DNA of 36,018 bases, from assembly GCA_013152945.1 (NCBI GenBank), contig JAADFL010000011.1:1-36018 (forward strand), in the 5' to 3' direction. The notes below the pieces were generated by a model that saw only the letters and a program-made list of their open reading frames with translations, made no database searches and was not told the origin of the DNA. Within the stretch, counting starts at the first letter, position 1. Each line of letters opens with the position of its first letter. This DNA is from Deltaproteobacteria bacterium. GTDB lineage: Bacteria; Myxococcota_A; JAADFL01. Both the position numbers and the translations under genes were made by a program. Positions 1-8,039 of the stretch are shown in pieces.

Positions 1-217
1 CCATGACGTGTGAAGCCTGATTGGGGCTAATATCTTTTTCAGTCATATTCGGTCATCGGGCAACAGGCAAGAAATGTGCTTGTAATGGGCCAGCCCATAT
101 ACAGCCGAATAATAATTACGCCGTGTTGTATTTTTCCAGGTTAAAAGCCGCCTGCTTGTAGCTTGTACCCCAATTCCGAAATCCGAAATCCCGGATCCCA
201 AATCCAAAAGGGCTGGC
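1..217 (+). repeat. Left arm of 217-bp terminal inverted repeat
   Basis: This segment is the reverse complement of 35802-36018 over its full length with no gaps and about seven mismatches by eye; positions 1-91 are identical. It contains a short internal direct repeat (CCGAAAT twice, about 176-190) next to a GGATCC-centred palindrome. I see no transposase, integrase or tRNA beside it. Because both window ends begin at exactly the same base of the repeat, it is most simply a dispersed genomic repeat at which an assembly broke. A true element terminus is the alternative. Open frames run through it but look spurious. Confidence 0.9.
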
Positions 218-225
218 ATCGTGGT

Positions 226-331
226 AGGGCCTCCGTCCCCCTTGGGGTCCCGTCCCCCTTGGGGTCCCCCCTTGGGGTTGTCGGGCCTCCGTCCCCCTTG
301 GGGGGTCCCCTTGGGTTTGCCCCTTGGGTTT
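226..331 (-). repeat. Degenerate G/C-rich tandem array (left)
   Basis: This is an imperfect array of CCTCCGTCCCCCTTGG-like units, the complement of CCAAGGGGGACGGAGG, with variable spacing. It lies just inside the left 217-bp repeat and mirrors the longer array at 35590-35800, so core plus array form one composite repeat. Between it and the holB start at 381 lie about 50 bases with no recognisable signal. Confidence 0.8.
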
Positions 332-380
332 GAACAATGCACAGTTGACGAATTTCTATAACTGGCGTAATTGAATATAC

Positions 381-1328
381 ATGTCTTTTACCGACATCCC
401 TGGTCAGGAAAGGGTCGTAAGGACCATAAAGAATGCCCTGGAGGCGGGCAGGCTTCCCCATGCCTTGTTGTTCCAGGGGCCTATGGGAGTGGGCAAGAAA
501 GATACAGCGATAGAGCTTGCAAAAGCCCTTAACTGCGCGGCACAAACAGGTGATGCCTGTGGCAGTTGTATCCAGTGCAGAAAAATCGAGAGACGTGTTC
601 ACCCGGACGTAAGGCTAATCGAAAGGGAAACAGAGAAAACAAAGATCAGCATATCACAGATTCGTGAACTGATAAGAACAATGACCCAGTTCAAACCGTT
701 CGAGGGCAGGGCCAAGGTATTGATCCTGGATCGAGCGGAAGAACTTAGCCAGGAGGGTGAGAATGCACTTTTAAAAACACTGGAGGAGCCACCCCGGGAC
801 ACATATTTGATCTTGGTCACATCAGAACCGAACAGGTTGCTTCCAACAACAAGATCCAGGTGCCAAAAAATCGTTTTTACCCGTGCTCCTTATCCCATAG
901 TCTATAAAAAAGCGTTGGAATTAACCGCCAACGATGAGGAATACGCAAAGCTCCTTGCCCTTTTGGCGGACGGGAGCATTGGTTCTCTCGAAGAATTGCA
1001 TAAGCAGAACCTAAAAGAACGCTGGCCGGCAATGGAAGATGCGGCCGGGGGTGATATAGATCCGGTATATGCTCTGCTGCTCGCTTCGAGAGAGGGAAGG
1101 AGCAGGGAATCTGCGATAAGGTGCCTGAAGCTTCTGGATGCAGCTTTACGTAAACGCCTACTGGAAGCAGCGGAAAATCTAGCTGCATGGGAAGTGGAGG
1201 ACGTGCTGGAATCTCTCGATTTACTGTCAACATACAGAAGAAACATTGATCTTGGGATCAATCCAAGGCTGCTGATGGAAAACGTGTTTCTAGCGCTTTC
1301 ACACAAGGGACGGGTTCATGTCTCCTGA
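381..1328 (+). CDS. holB: DNA polymerase III delta' subunit (clamp loader)
   Basis: This is the delta' subunit of the clamp loader, which helps place the sliding clamp on DNA during replication. The 315 residues open with the typical PGQE start of the family. A P-loop GPMGVGKK lies at 33-40, with Lys where Ser/Thr is usual. A four-cysteine zinc module follows (C52, C60, C63, C66), then a Walker-B-like VLILDRAE at about 113-120 and the SRC sensor motif at 159-161. The all-alpha C-terminal part matches the clamp-loader collar. Length is normal for the family. No strong ribosome site precedes the ATG, but the N-terminal match fixes the start. The 3' end overlaps the next gene by 11 bases. Only the terminal repeat lies upstream, so the usual neighbour tmk cannot be checked. 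Confidence 0.93.
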   Translation: MSFTDIPGQERVVRTIKNALEAGRLPHALLFQGPMGVGKKDTAIELAKALNCAAQTGDACGSCIQCRKIERRVHPDVRLIERETEKTKISISQIRELIRTMTQFKPFEGRAKVLILDRAEELSQEGENALLKTLEEPPRDTYLILVTSEPNRLLPTTRSRCQKIVFTRAPYPIVYKKALELTANDEEYAKLLALLADGSIGSLEELHKQNLKERWPAMEDAAGGDIDPVYALLLASREGRSRESAIRCLKLLDAALRKRLLEAAENLAAWEVEDVLESLDLLSTYRRNIDLGINPRLLMENVFLALSHKGRVHVS

Positions 1329-2484
1329 CAGGGTATTCCTGTCCAAGATTGGTGGAAATATTGCCTTCATAGCAGGTACGGCAGCCGCACTCCTGTTTTT
1401 CGTAGAGGCTGTTTGCAGGTTTTTCGCACTTGGCCCGCCCGATCCCAGACCGTGGAGAGAAAACCCGGACTTGTACAGAATATGCGGGAGGAGTTACTGC
1501 ACGAGGGCGGACGTTTTATTTCCTATAAAGTCGAGGACAGGTGCAATCAGGTGGCTCAAGACCAACAACTTGGGGTTGCGCGAAGATGAATCTTGCACCA
1601 AGTCTGAAAAAGGCGTTTTCAGGGTTCTCTTATTGGGGGATGAAATCATTGCCGGCGAAATAGCCAATAAACGAACTCTGGCCGCCAGCTTGGAGCAGAA
1701 TTTGACAAGAGTAACGGGTCACAAACTCCGCGTCCTTAACGCAGGTGTGCGCGGATATGGACCTTATGAAATTGCAATCAGGGCTGATTTGGTTGAAAAG
1801 CTGGACGTGAATGCAGTATTGGTGACCATTAATGCAGGAAATGATTTACTGGAAGGATTTCTTGGAAAGTCCAGGTTTAAACCCATTAACAAGTTTAGGA
1901 CTATTCGACTACTTAGCGCCTGGACATATGAACAATTATCATACCTCGGATTGGAAATAAAAGATTTTACAGTCCGCAACCAAGTAGTTGAATGGCTTTG
2001 GCCAAGGCCTGCCGGCGAAGGGTTATCGCAAGCTATTTGGCTCCAGCGAGGGCCTGGGAAATTGAACAGGGCATTGAACATTTTACAAGGCCGGTTAAAG
2101 AAAATCGAGCAGGTCTGTAGAACACACGGCATAAAGATGTACATTCTATTGGCTCCTTGTTGGCTTTCAATGCCCAAGGTAGCTCAAAGCTTGTTCCCAC
2201 GGATTTCGCATAATTTAGTCCGACTGTCACCATCGGCTGCATCCTCCTTGCAGAAAAGGATCGAGAAACGCATTATCGAAAAATTGTCATCCCTGGAGCA
2301 AAACGTGTTTGAACCGAAAACAGAAATGAACGTCAAGGGCGGGTGGTTTACAAGGTCGGATTACCTGTTATCTATGAATGGCAAGCAAGCTCTTGGTGGG
2401 CAGGTGACAGGTTGGCTTTTGAGTGACTATTGGTTTGCCAAACGGATTGATGCGTCGAAAAGAGCCTCCATGGCTGATTTCTAG
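1318..2484 (+). CDS. SGNH-fold membrane-anchored protein, probably catalytically inactive
   Basis: This 388-residue protein has one N-terminal membrane helix (about 10-37) and a periplasmic domain of the SGNH/GDSL hydrolase fold. The family landmarks are visible: NNLGLREDE (83-91), block I as LLLGDE (104-109), the block II region NAGVRGYG (141-148) and block III INAGND (171-176). The nucleophile Ser of GDS is Glu109, and the DxxH block near the C terminus reads SDYLLS (347-352) with no His. Both parts of the usual catalytic dyad are therefore missing. Families with this layout often act on O-acetyl groups of surface polysaccharide, but here a binding or scaffold role is more likely. It overlaps holB by 11 bases, suggesting coupled translation. 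Confidence 0.75.
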   Translation: MSPDRVFLSKIGGNIAFIAGTAAALLFFVEAVCRFFALGPPDPRPWRENPDLYRICGRSYCTRADVLFPIKSRTGAIRWLKTNNLGLREDESCTKSEKGVFRVLLLGDEIIAGEIANKRTLAASLEQNLTRVTGHKLRVLNAGVRGYGPYEIAIRADLVEKLDVNAVLVTINAGNDLLEGFLGKSRFKPINKFRTIRLLSAWTYEQLSYLGLEIKDFTVRNQVVEWLWPRPAGEGLSQAIWLQRGPGKLNRALNILQGRLKKIEQVCRTHGIKMYILLAPCWLSMPKVAQSLFPRISHNLVRLSPSAASSLQKRIEKRIIEKLSSLEQNVFEPKTEMNVKGGWFTRSDYLLSMNGKQALGGQVTGWLLSDYWFAKRIDASKRASMADF

Positions 2485-2503
2485 GTTTTTGGAAACGCCG
2501 GAG

Positions 2504-2531
2504 TTGACCAGGAAGTAAAACAATGGATAAT
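2504..2531 (+). promoter_or_regulatory. Candidate sigma-70 promoter for the FHA gene
   Basis: TTGACC (2504-2509) and GATAAT (2526-2531) are separated by 16 bases; each matches five of six consensus positions. Transcription would begin near 2538, about 60 bases before the FHA start. This would let the gene be expressed apart from holB. Confidence 0.45.
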
Positions 2532-2597
2532 ATTTGCGTTAATGAATTTGGAGTTGGGATACCCATTGGTTGGCAATAGTATGTGGCGGGGCATGTC

Positions 2598-4268
2598 ATG
2601 AAACTGGAAATTAAGGAAATCGGCTCTACTGTTGTCCATGAGATCGGGTCAAGTGGGGCTGTACTCGGAAGAGGACGTTCTGGAACGGACATCCTGGTTA
2701 GGGGAGGTTCCGTATCAAAGGAACATGCAAGGATTTTTTTTAAAGATGACGGATGGTACATCGAGGACCTTGGTTCGGCCAATGGGACTTTCGTGGGTGA
2801 TCGGCCTGTGACAAAACCTACTCCACTGAATGTGGGAAGTCATTTCAAGCTTGGTAAGAAACAATTCCAGGTGGTGTACCTTGATTTCGACATGGAGGCT
2901 GAAGTAACCAAACCTGCGGCCCAAGCCCCGGCCGAAGCAGATTTAATGAGACGGGAATTGGCAGGAGACACCATTCCACAACGGAGGCCGACCCTGGACT
3001 ATTCCGTTGCCGGTAAAAATGATTATGGGGAAAGCGCCGCGCCGCTTACTCCGGCTCCAATAGATGTAGATTCCGGCTCTTCCACAGGAGAAGGAGGCAA
3101 TATCAAAAATGGTGACACGGGCCGGTATATCAATGAGGTGACACAACCAGCCGAAACAGGAGAGGCATTGATGTCCGGTGCAGCAACAAAAATTACAAAA
3201 GTAGATCGAGTTGAACCGGTTGGAGGCTCAGGAACCATGGACGAACAATTGGCAATGACGCAGATGCCTGAAAAATTGGGAACTCTGGATGAAACCATGC
3301 AAGGTGGAGATCCCGGGCAAGAGGACGCCACGGCGCCACAAGCTGAGGGTAACCAGGGAGACGGTGACCAGAATATGGGGCAATCAATGGAAACCAGGAA
3401 CCAGGAGTCCGGCCGGGATTATGAAGTCAACCGAAGTAATGTTGCTGTTTTAGGTAATTCAAGTGACAGAGAGCCCAAGGATGCCGTTGAGGCAGGCCAA
3501 GGAGAATCCGAGACAGAAGAGATTTCAGAGGAGATGGAAGGCATTGGCGGTATTAAGAGTACGTTGGCCGGGATGAATAAGCTTTACCTGGCCGGAATCG
3601 GCCTGGCTGTATTGGCCCTGATCGTTATTGTCATTATGGTTACGGGCAATGTCAACAGTGAAAAGAAAGAAAAGAATGATGATGTTGCGGCCACGGCAAT
3701 GGCCGGCTCCCACAAGGTTCCGGCTAATTCAGTGGATAAGACTGCCAGGGCAACGAATGAACCGGAAACTGCCGGCTCATCGCAAAACATCGGTGAGCAT
3801 CGAGAAAGCGCCGGTTCACCGGTTGCTGCAGGAAAAAAAGTTGTAGCAAGAGAGCAACAAGCAGGGGCAGAGTCGGAACAAGGTTCCACGCCTTTGGAAC
3901 CTGGTAATGCAAGGGGAACAACCCCGCCCGGCAAGGGTAAAGAAAAGAAAAAATCGAACAGTGCCGGACAGGGTAGTACCCCAGGCCCGTGGCAGATATA
4001 TTCCGGGAAATTGAAAACCATAGAAGATACGATTACCAGGAACCCCAGACTTTTAAGGGATAAGACAGTTTATAAGGAGTACGAGAGGTTTTTGAAAGTC
4101 TCATTCGCTATTGCCAAAAAGTACAATAAAAAAATAAAAAAACAACCCTGGCGCAAAAAACTGATCGAAAGGTTGAGGGATCTCGCTCTGATGAAGAACA
4201 CGGGAAACCTTGTCGACAAGCTGTTTAAAAGACTATGCGGTGTGAACGGGGACGGTTGTCCCGGCTAG
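2598..4268 (+). CDS. FHA-domain single-pass membrane protein
   Basis: This protein of about 556 residues begins with a clear forkhead-associated domain (about 1-95), a phosphothreonine-binding module. The key residues are Arg25 of the GRG turn, Ser40 and His43 in SKEH, and Asn62-Gly-Thr in the binding loop. A long acidic, Gln/Gly/Glu-rich disordered stretch follows. One membrane helix lies at about 326-351 (MNKLYLAGIGLAVLALIVIV). After a second disordered stretch comes a basic helical C-terminal domain of about 90 residues that I do not recognise. The FHA domain should be cytoplasmic and the C terminus periplasmic. I chose ATG 2598 over an in-frame GTG at 2583 because the FHA fold starts there. 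No Ser/Thr kinase is encoded in the window, so its phosphorylated partner is unknown. Confidence 0.88.
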   Translation: MKLEIKEIGSTVVHEIGSSGAVLGRGRSGTDILVRGGSVSKEHARIFFKDDGWYIEDLGSANGTFVGDRPVTKPTPLNVGSHFKLGKKQFQVVYLDFDMEAEVTKPAAQAPAEADLMRRELAGDTIPQRRPTLDYSVAGKNDYGESAAPLTPAPIDVDSGSSTGEGGNIKNGDTGRYINEVTQPAETGEALMSGAATKITKVDRVEPVGGSGTMDEQLAMTQMPEKLGTLDETMQGGDPGQEDATAPQAEGNQGDGDQNMGQSMETRNQESGRDYEVNRSNVAVLGNSSDREPKDAVEAGQGESETEEISEEMEGIGGIKSTLAGMNKLYLAGIGLAVLALIVIVIMVTGNVNSEKKEKNDDVAATAMAGSHKVPANSVDKTARATNEPETAGSSQNIGEHRESAGSPVAAGKKVVAREQQAGAESEQGSTPLEPGNARGTTPPGKGKEKKKSNSAGQGSTPGPWQIYSGKLKTIEDTITRNPRLLRDKTVYKEYERFLKVSFAIAKKYNKKIKKQPWRKKLIERLRDLALMKNTGNLVDKLFKRLCGVNGDGCPG

Positions 4269-4453
4269 AGCGGCAAGGGCTCTGGGCTTTCCTACCATGC
4301 TTGATTCCGGTTTTGATGACGCAATGCGCCTTGATAGTGCGGGCCTCTTGAGTTCATCATGTTATTAGTAATTTGCTATTTTGCGCCATGCATGCTCGGG
4401 CTTTGATTGTTCAGATAGTGATGTTTTTTAGCATGTGCACAAGGGAGCCAAGG

Positions 4454-7400
4454 ATGTGGGTGCCGGCTTTTGGCAGGAATATCGCAAAGCTTGCTATGAT
4501 CTTGTTCTCGCTTGGAAATTTTTTCTCCTGTGACAAGATGGATATTTCCAAGATAATGCCGGACCGGGACAAGTCCAGGTACTTTGAAAACGAGAAGCCG
4601 ATCGGTGACGAAAACCCCTCTTTTGGAGAGCAGCTTTTTTATGTGTTGTACCATGATATCGATGACGATCTGCCTGATGGCATAACCGGGAAAAACGATT
4701 ATGACCCTTCTGAAATACTTGCATACAGGGAAGCGAGAAAACAGGCATTTTGGGCCATGAAGGACGAGTTTACTGCTGCTGCAAATGCAACCGCAGGAGG
4801 TCATCTTTTGGATCCTCTGCAGGAACCCGGCGACATGGGTTGCAGGAAGATGGAAAGCGCTCTTGAGTGCAGCCTGCGATCCATGCTCGACAAGATAGAC
4901 GACGGGACATTACCAAGGTTGAGCAGGACCGCGGCCAGGTTGTTGCGTGATCTATTGGACCGGGAAAGACCCGGAGAGGAGGACAGGATCGCTGCGGTAG
5001 ATGAAAATGGAAACCAGATTCCTGATTGGATCGAGGATGTCCTCTATTTGAAAAATACGAACCTGATGTTTACGAGACGCGAGCTTGTGGAATTATTCCA
5101 TCAGTACTTTTCATATGACCAGGTATATGAATTCCTGCACGAATTGGCCAGGCTGGCCAGAGGTCTGGACGTAGACGAACACCCTAACCATACAGGGGAC
5201 ACGCTTCCAGAGTTGCTTGATGCTGTGGGTGAAGAGCTTGCCGGGGTAGACGTGGACAAGGCTGTTATGTCGATAGACACAGAACTGTTGGAAAAGGTTG
5301 TTCGTGCCATAGCAACTCCTGATACGGGATTGCCTGCATGGGTGGTCAGGGCCGACGGCTTCGGCAATCCCATGGTCTTGACTGTGAATGGTAAGCTTCC
5401 AAAACCCTTTGTGGACAATGACGGTGACGGCCTGCCGGACGTGGACAAGGATGGAACGCCGGTAGATATTCATGGGAATCCGATTTCCATACCGCCCTTT
5501 GCCTTGGCAGGTGAGGACCCGGTTCCAAGAGATACGTACGGCAGGGCGTTGACCAAAACAGGCGGGAGCCCTCTCTACGATTATGTGGACTTCAAGAGAA
5601 CAGCCATGGGAGCCGCAGTGAGAACTCTACGGGAGATGGTGGCTGCAGGAGTTACCGAAGAAGCCGACTTCGATCGCATTGTAGATTGGGCTGCACAGTC
5701 GCTTGGTTATCCAGAGGCACCTGGTGTGCTCGGTAAAGATCAGCGGTTCTCGGCAAAGAGGTTTCCTTTCATAGACCAGGCCGTGAATTTATTATACAGC
5801 ATAACCGCGACTGCAAGGTACCCCGAAATGGACAAGCTGTCCCGTGGTATCGCCATGCTTGGTAAAGATTCCTGCCGGGTGGAAAAGGATGATGGCACGG
5901 AAACTTGTCAATCAGCGGTAGCTGATGCAGCAAAGGTAATGGGTGATGCCTGGGACCTGCTTTCAGGCTCGGGCGCCAAGCTAGAGAAACATAACAGCCT
6001 GGCCGATGAACTTTTGCCCATGATCAGGGAAATGCTGGCGGCGCCGGCTCCTGTTTCCAGCGGCCGGGCCGATTTGCTGGAAGCAGTGCTGGCTGTTTTC
6101 AGTGATTCGGGACGGCTCGGATTGGGCCCATCTCTTGCAACCATGATGAAATACAGGGACCGGGATCTCAAAAAACCGGTAGACCCTTCAACCTATCATG
6201 CGGATGCCGGCCCTGACGAGTACAAAGACCGTTCGACCTTACAAAGATTTTTGCACTTGATCAGCGACAGCAATGGAGCCGTGTACCAGCCTGACCTGAG
6301 TTTTTTCCCAGGTTTGCCCGAGTTCAAGATAGAAAACCTGGCCGCTTTCTACATTGATGCTCTTGGATGTAATGCAACGGTTCCATTGATTTTCAAGACA
6401 GTTGTGCAGGTCCTTGCAGACGATACATTAAACGAGTGTGCTTACAAGAATCCTGATAATCCGCCTTCACAGGCGGATTTCCCCATGTACATCAGTGCGA
6501 GGCAACTCAACAGGTTTATTACTGCAGACAACTTTTGCGGCAATCCTACGGGGCGTGAGGGCAAGGAACTTCGTTCTTTCAATGGAGACACGCTTTTTGC
6601 GTTTGAAAACTCAGGGGCTGCTACGGCTTTCAAACCGGTGGCGCAAGTTTTCTCCAGCGTGGGAAAGAGCAAGTTACTGGCAGATATCCTTTCTTTGCTG
6701 CATGCACATTTTTCAAAGTACAACCAGGGACTGGATATTCCGGGCAGGGAAAACGGCAATAGGGTGGTGGCCAATCTTCGTCCCCTGGAGCCGACGCTCG
6801 TAAAACTTCTCGACGATGGCCCGGATGACCTCGACATGCTGGGCCGGGCGTGGCCGGCATTCAAGGCCTTGACACTCGTCGACCTTTCCGATGAGGGAGG
6901 AACAGGAGACCTGTACACGGAACTGGTATCCTTTTTGGATTATCTTACCGATCCCGTACAATTCGATGCGACCAGGGACAACAGCCCAGGTGACCTTCCA
7001 AACGGTATGGCGATACCGAAAGCCATGGATGGCGTCACCCTGATTCAACCCGGCAAGGTGACTCATCTACATGCATTGGTCCAGGCTATGTCAGAGCTGG
7101 ATGATGCTTATGACAGTACTAAGCAGGTGGTTAAAGACGATTTCAAGAGGATCCTGGACCTGTTGATTGATCGCTTTTTATTTGAGGGTTGGCAGGACAT
7201 GGACAGGGGTGAACGAGCCGGAAGCCTTATTAATAAATTGCTCGGCTCGTGTATGAACCTTGTGGCGGACGAAGTTGAATCCAGGATTGAACAGGGTATA
7301 TATTTCAGCAATCTGGATGAAACGTTGGAAGATCTGGAGACGCTTGCCGATGATACGAGGGATTTTATCGAGGGCCGGACACTTGCGGCAGGCATGAGAT

Positions 7401-7996
7401 TCCTGGTGCAGGCACGCAGGGATTCCCAGTTACGCAATCTGTTCAGGGGACTGTTCAATTACCTGGCCGAGCCCAGGGCAAAGGAAGATGAACCTTTCTA
7501 TGCAAGGGATGCGTACACGAACTTGGGCAGGCTCGTTACCGCCCTCATGGAGTTGAAGGCCATGGGCAGGAGCAGGCAGGCCATTGCAGGTACATTGGAT
7601 ATCATTTCCAAGATTCTTACCGAGTACAGGCAAGAATTGCTATCCATGCTGGATGACCTGGATACAAGTATAGAAGCTAATTCGGTCTTGATTGGAGACA
7701 GGGGGAAAAAGGGCAGAAAGACATTATTCGTGGCGATAAGGAATCTTTTTGCGCCTTCGGCGGAGCTTACAGAATACCCGTTCGAAACCCTTGGAAAAAC
7801 GCTGAAGGTTTTGGCAAGGGAGGATCCTCTCCAGGCTGATTCGGATCTCGGGCCTCGTGATTTGTACAGAATGTTGAACAAGGCATTGGACTATTTACAA
7901 GATGAGCACCACGGAATCGAGCGGCTCTATTCCATAATCTGCGAGCGAAAGAGAGGATATATGGACCGGGACGATCCTTGTGGTGATTGGCTCTAG
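4454..7996 (+). CDS. Large putative lipoprotein of unknown function
   Basis: I do not recognise this protein of about 1180 residues. I chose ATG 4454 because AAGGGAG lies 7-8 bases upstream and a signal peptide follows directly; the frame is open back to a TTG at 4373. The hydrophobic stretch ends in FFSC (Cys26), a weak lipobox, so it is a possible lipoprotein. Two short calcium-loop-like segments are visible: DENGNQIPDW near 183 and DNDGDGLPDVDKDG near 321. The rest is mostly helical and rich in Leu, Asp and Arg, with no enzyme motif and no obvious internal repeat. Its stop lies 43 bases from that of the convergent fadL-like gene. The 185 bases before it hold nothing I can identify. Confidence 0.75.
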   Translation: MWVPAFGRNIAKLAMILFSLGNFFSCDKMDISKIMPDRDKSRYFENEKPIGDENPSFGEQLFYVLYHDIDDDLPDGITGKNDYDPSEILAYREARKQAFWAMKDEFTAAANATAGGHLLDPLQEPGDMGCRKMESALECSLRSMLDKIDDGTLPRLSRTAARLLRDLLDRERPGEEDRIAAVDENGNQIPDWIEDVLYLKNTNLMFTRRELVELFHQYFSYDQVYEFLHELARLARGLDVDEHPNHTGDTLPELLDAVGEELAGVDVDKAVMSIDTELLEKVVRAIATPDTGLPAWVVRADGFGNPMVLTVNGKLPKPFVDNDGDGLPDVDKDGTPVDIHGNPISIPPFALAGEDPVPRDTYGRALTKTGGSPLYDYVDFKRTAMGAAVRTLREMVAAGVTEEADFDRIVDWAAQSLGYPEAPGVLGKDQRFSAKRFPFIDQAVNLLYSITATARYPEMDKLSRGIAMLGKDSCRVEKDDGTETCQSAVADAAKVMGDAWDLLSGSGAKLEKHNSLADELLPMIREMLAAPAPVSSGRADLLEAVLAVFSDSGRLGLGPSLATMMKYRDRDLKKPVDPSTYHADAGPDEYKDRSTLQRFLHLISDSNGAVYQPDLSFFPGLPEFKIENLAAFYIDALGCNATVPLIFKTVVQVLADDTLNECAYKNPDNPPSQADFPMYISARQLNRFITADNFCGNPTGREGKELRSFNGDTLFAFENSGAATAFKPVAQVFSSVGKSKLLADILSLLHAHFSKYNQGLDIPGRENGNRVVANLRPLEPTLVKLLDDGPDDLDMLGRAWPAFKALTLVDLSDEGGTGDLYTELVSFLDYLTDPVQFDATRDNSPGDLPNGMAIPKAMDGVTLIQPGKVTHLHALVQAMSELDDAYDSTKQVVKDDFKRILDLLIDRFLFEGWQDMDRGERAGSLINKLLGSCMNLVADEVESRIEQGIYFSNLDETLEDLETLADDTRDFIEGRTLAAGMRFLVQARRDSQLRNLFRGLFNYLAEPRAKEDEPFYARDAYTNLGRLVTALMELKAMGRSRQAIAGTLDIISKILTEYRQELLSMLDDLDTSIEANSVLIGDRGKKGRKTLFVAIRNLFAPSAELTEYPFETLGKTLKVLAREDPLQADSDLGPRDLYRMLNKALDYLQDEHHGIERLYSIICERKRGYMDRDDPCGDWL

Positions 7997-8039
7997 GCTG
8001 TTCTTTACCTGCAAGGCCTGATATTTAACTGAAAAGATA

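Noticed and set aside
141-602. Open frames through the terminal repeats on both ends sharing the peptide end LGYKLQAGGF
   Set aside because: The left frame runs antisense into holB, there is no ribosome site, and the upstream peptide is only the translated G-rich array. The shared end follows from the DNA repeat.
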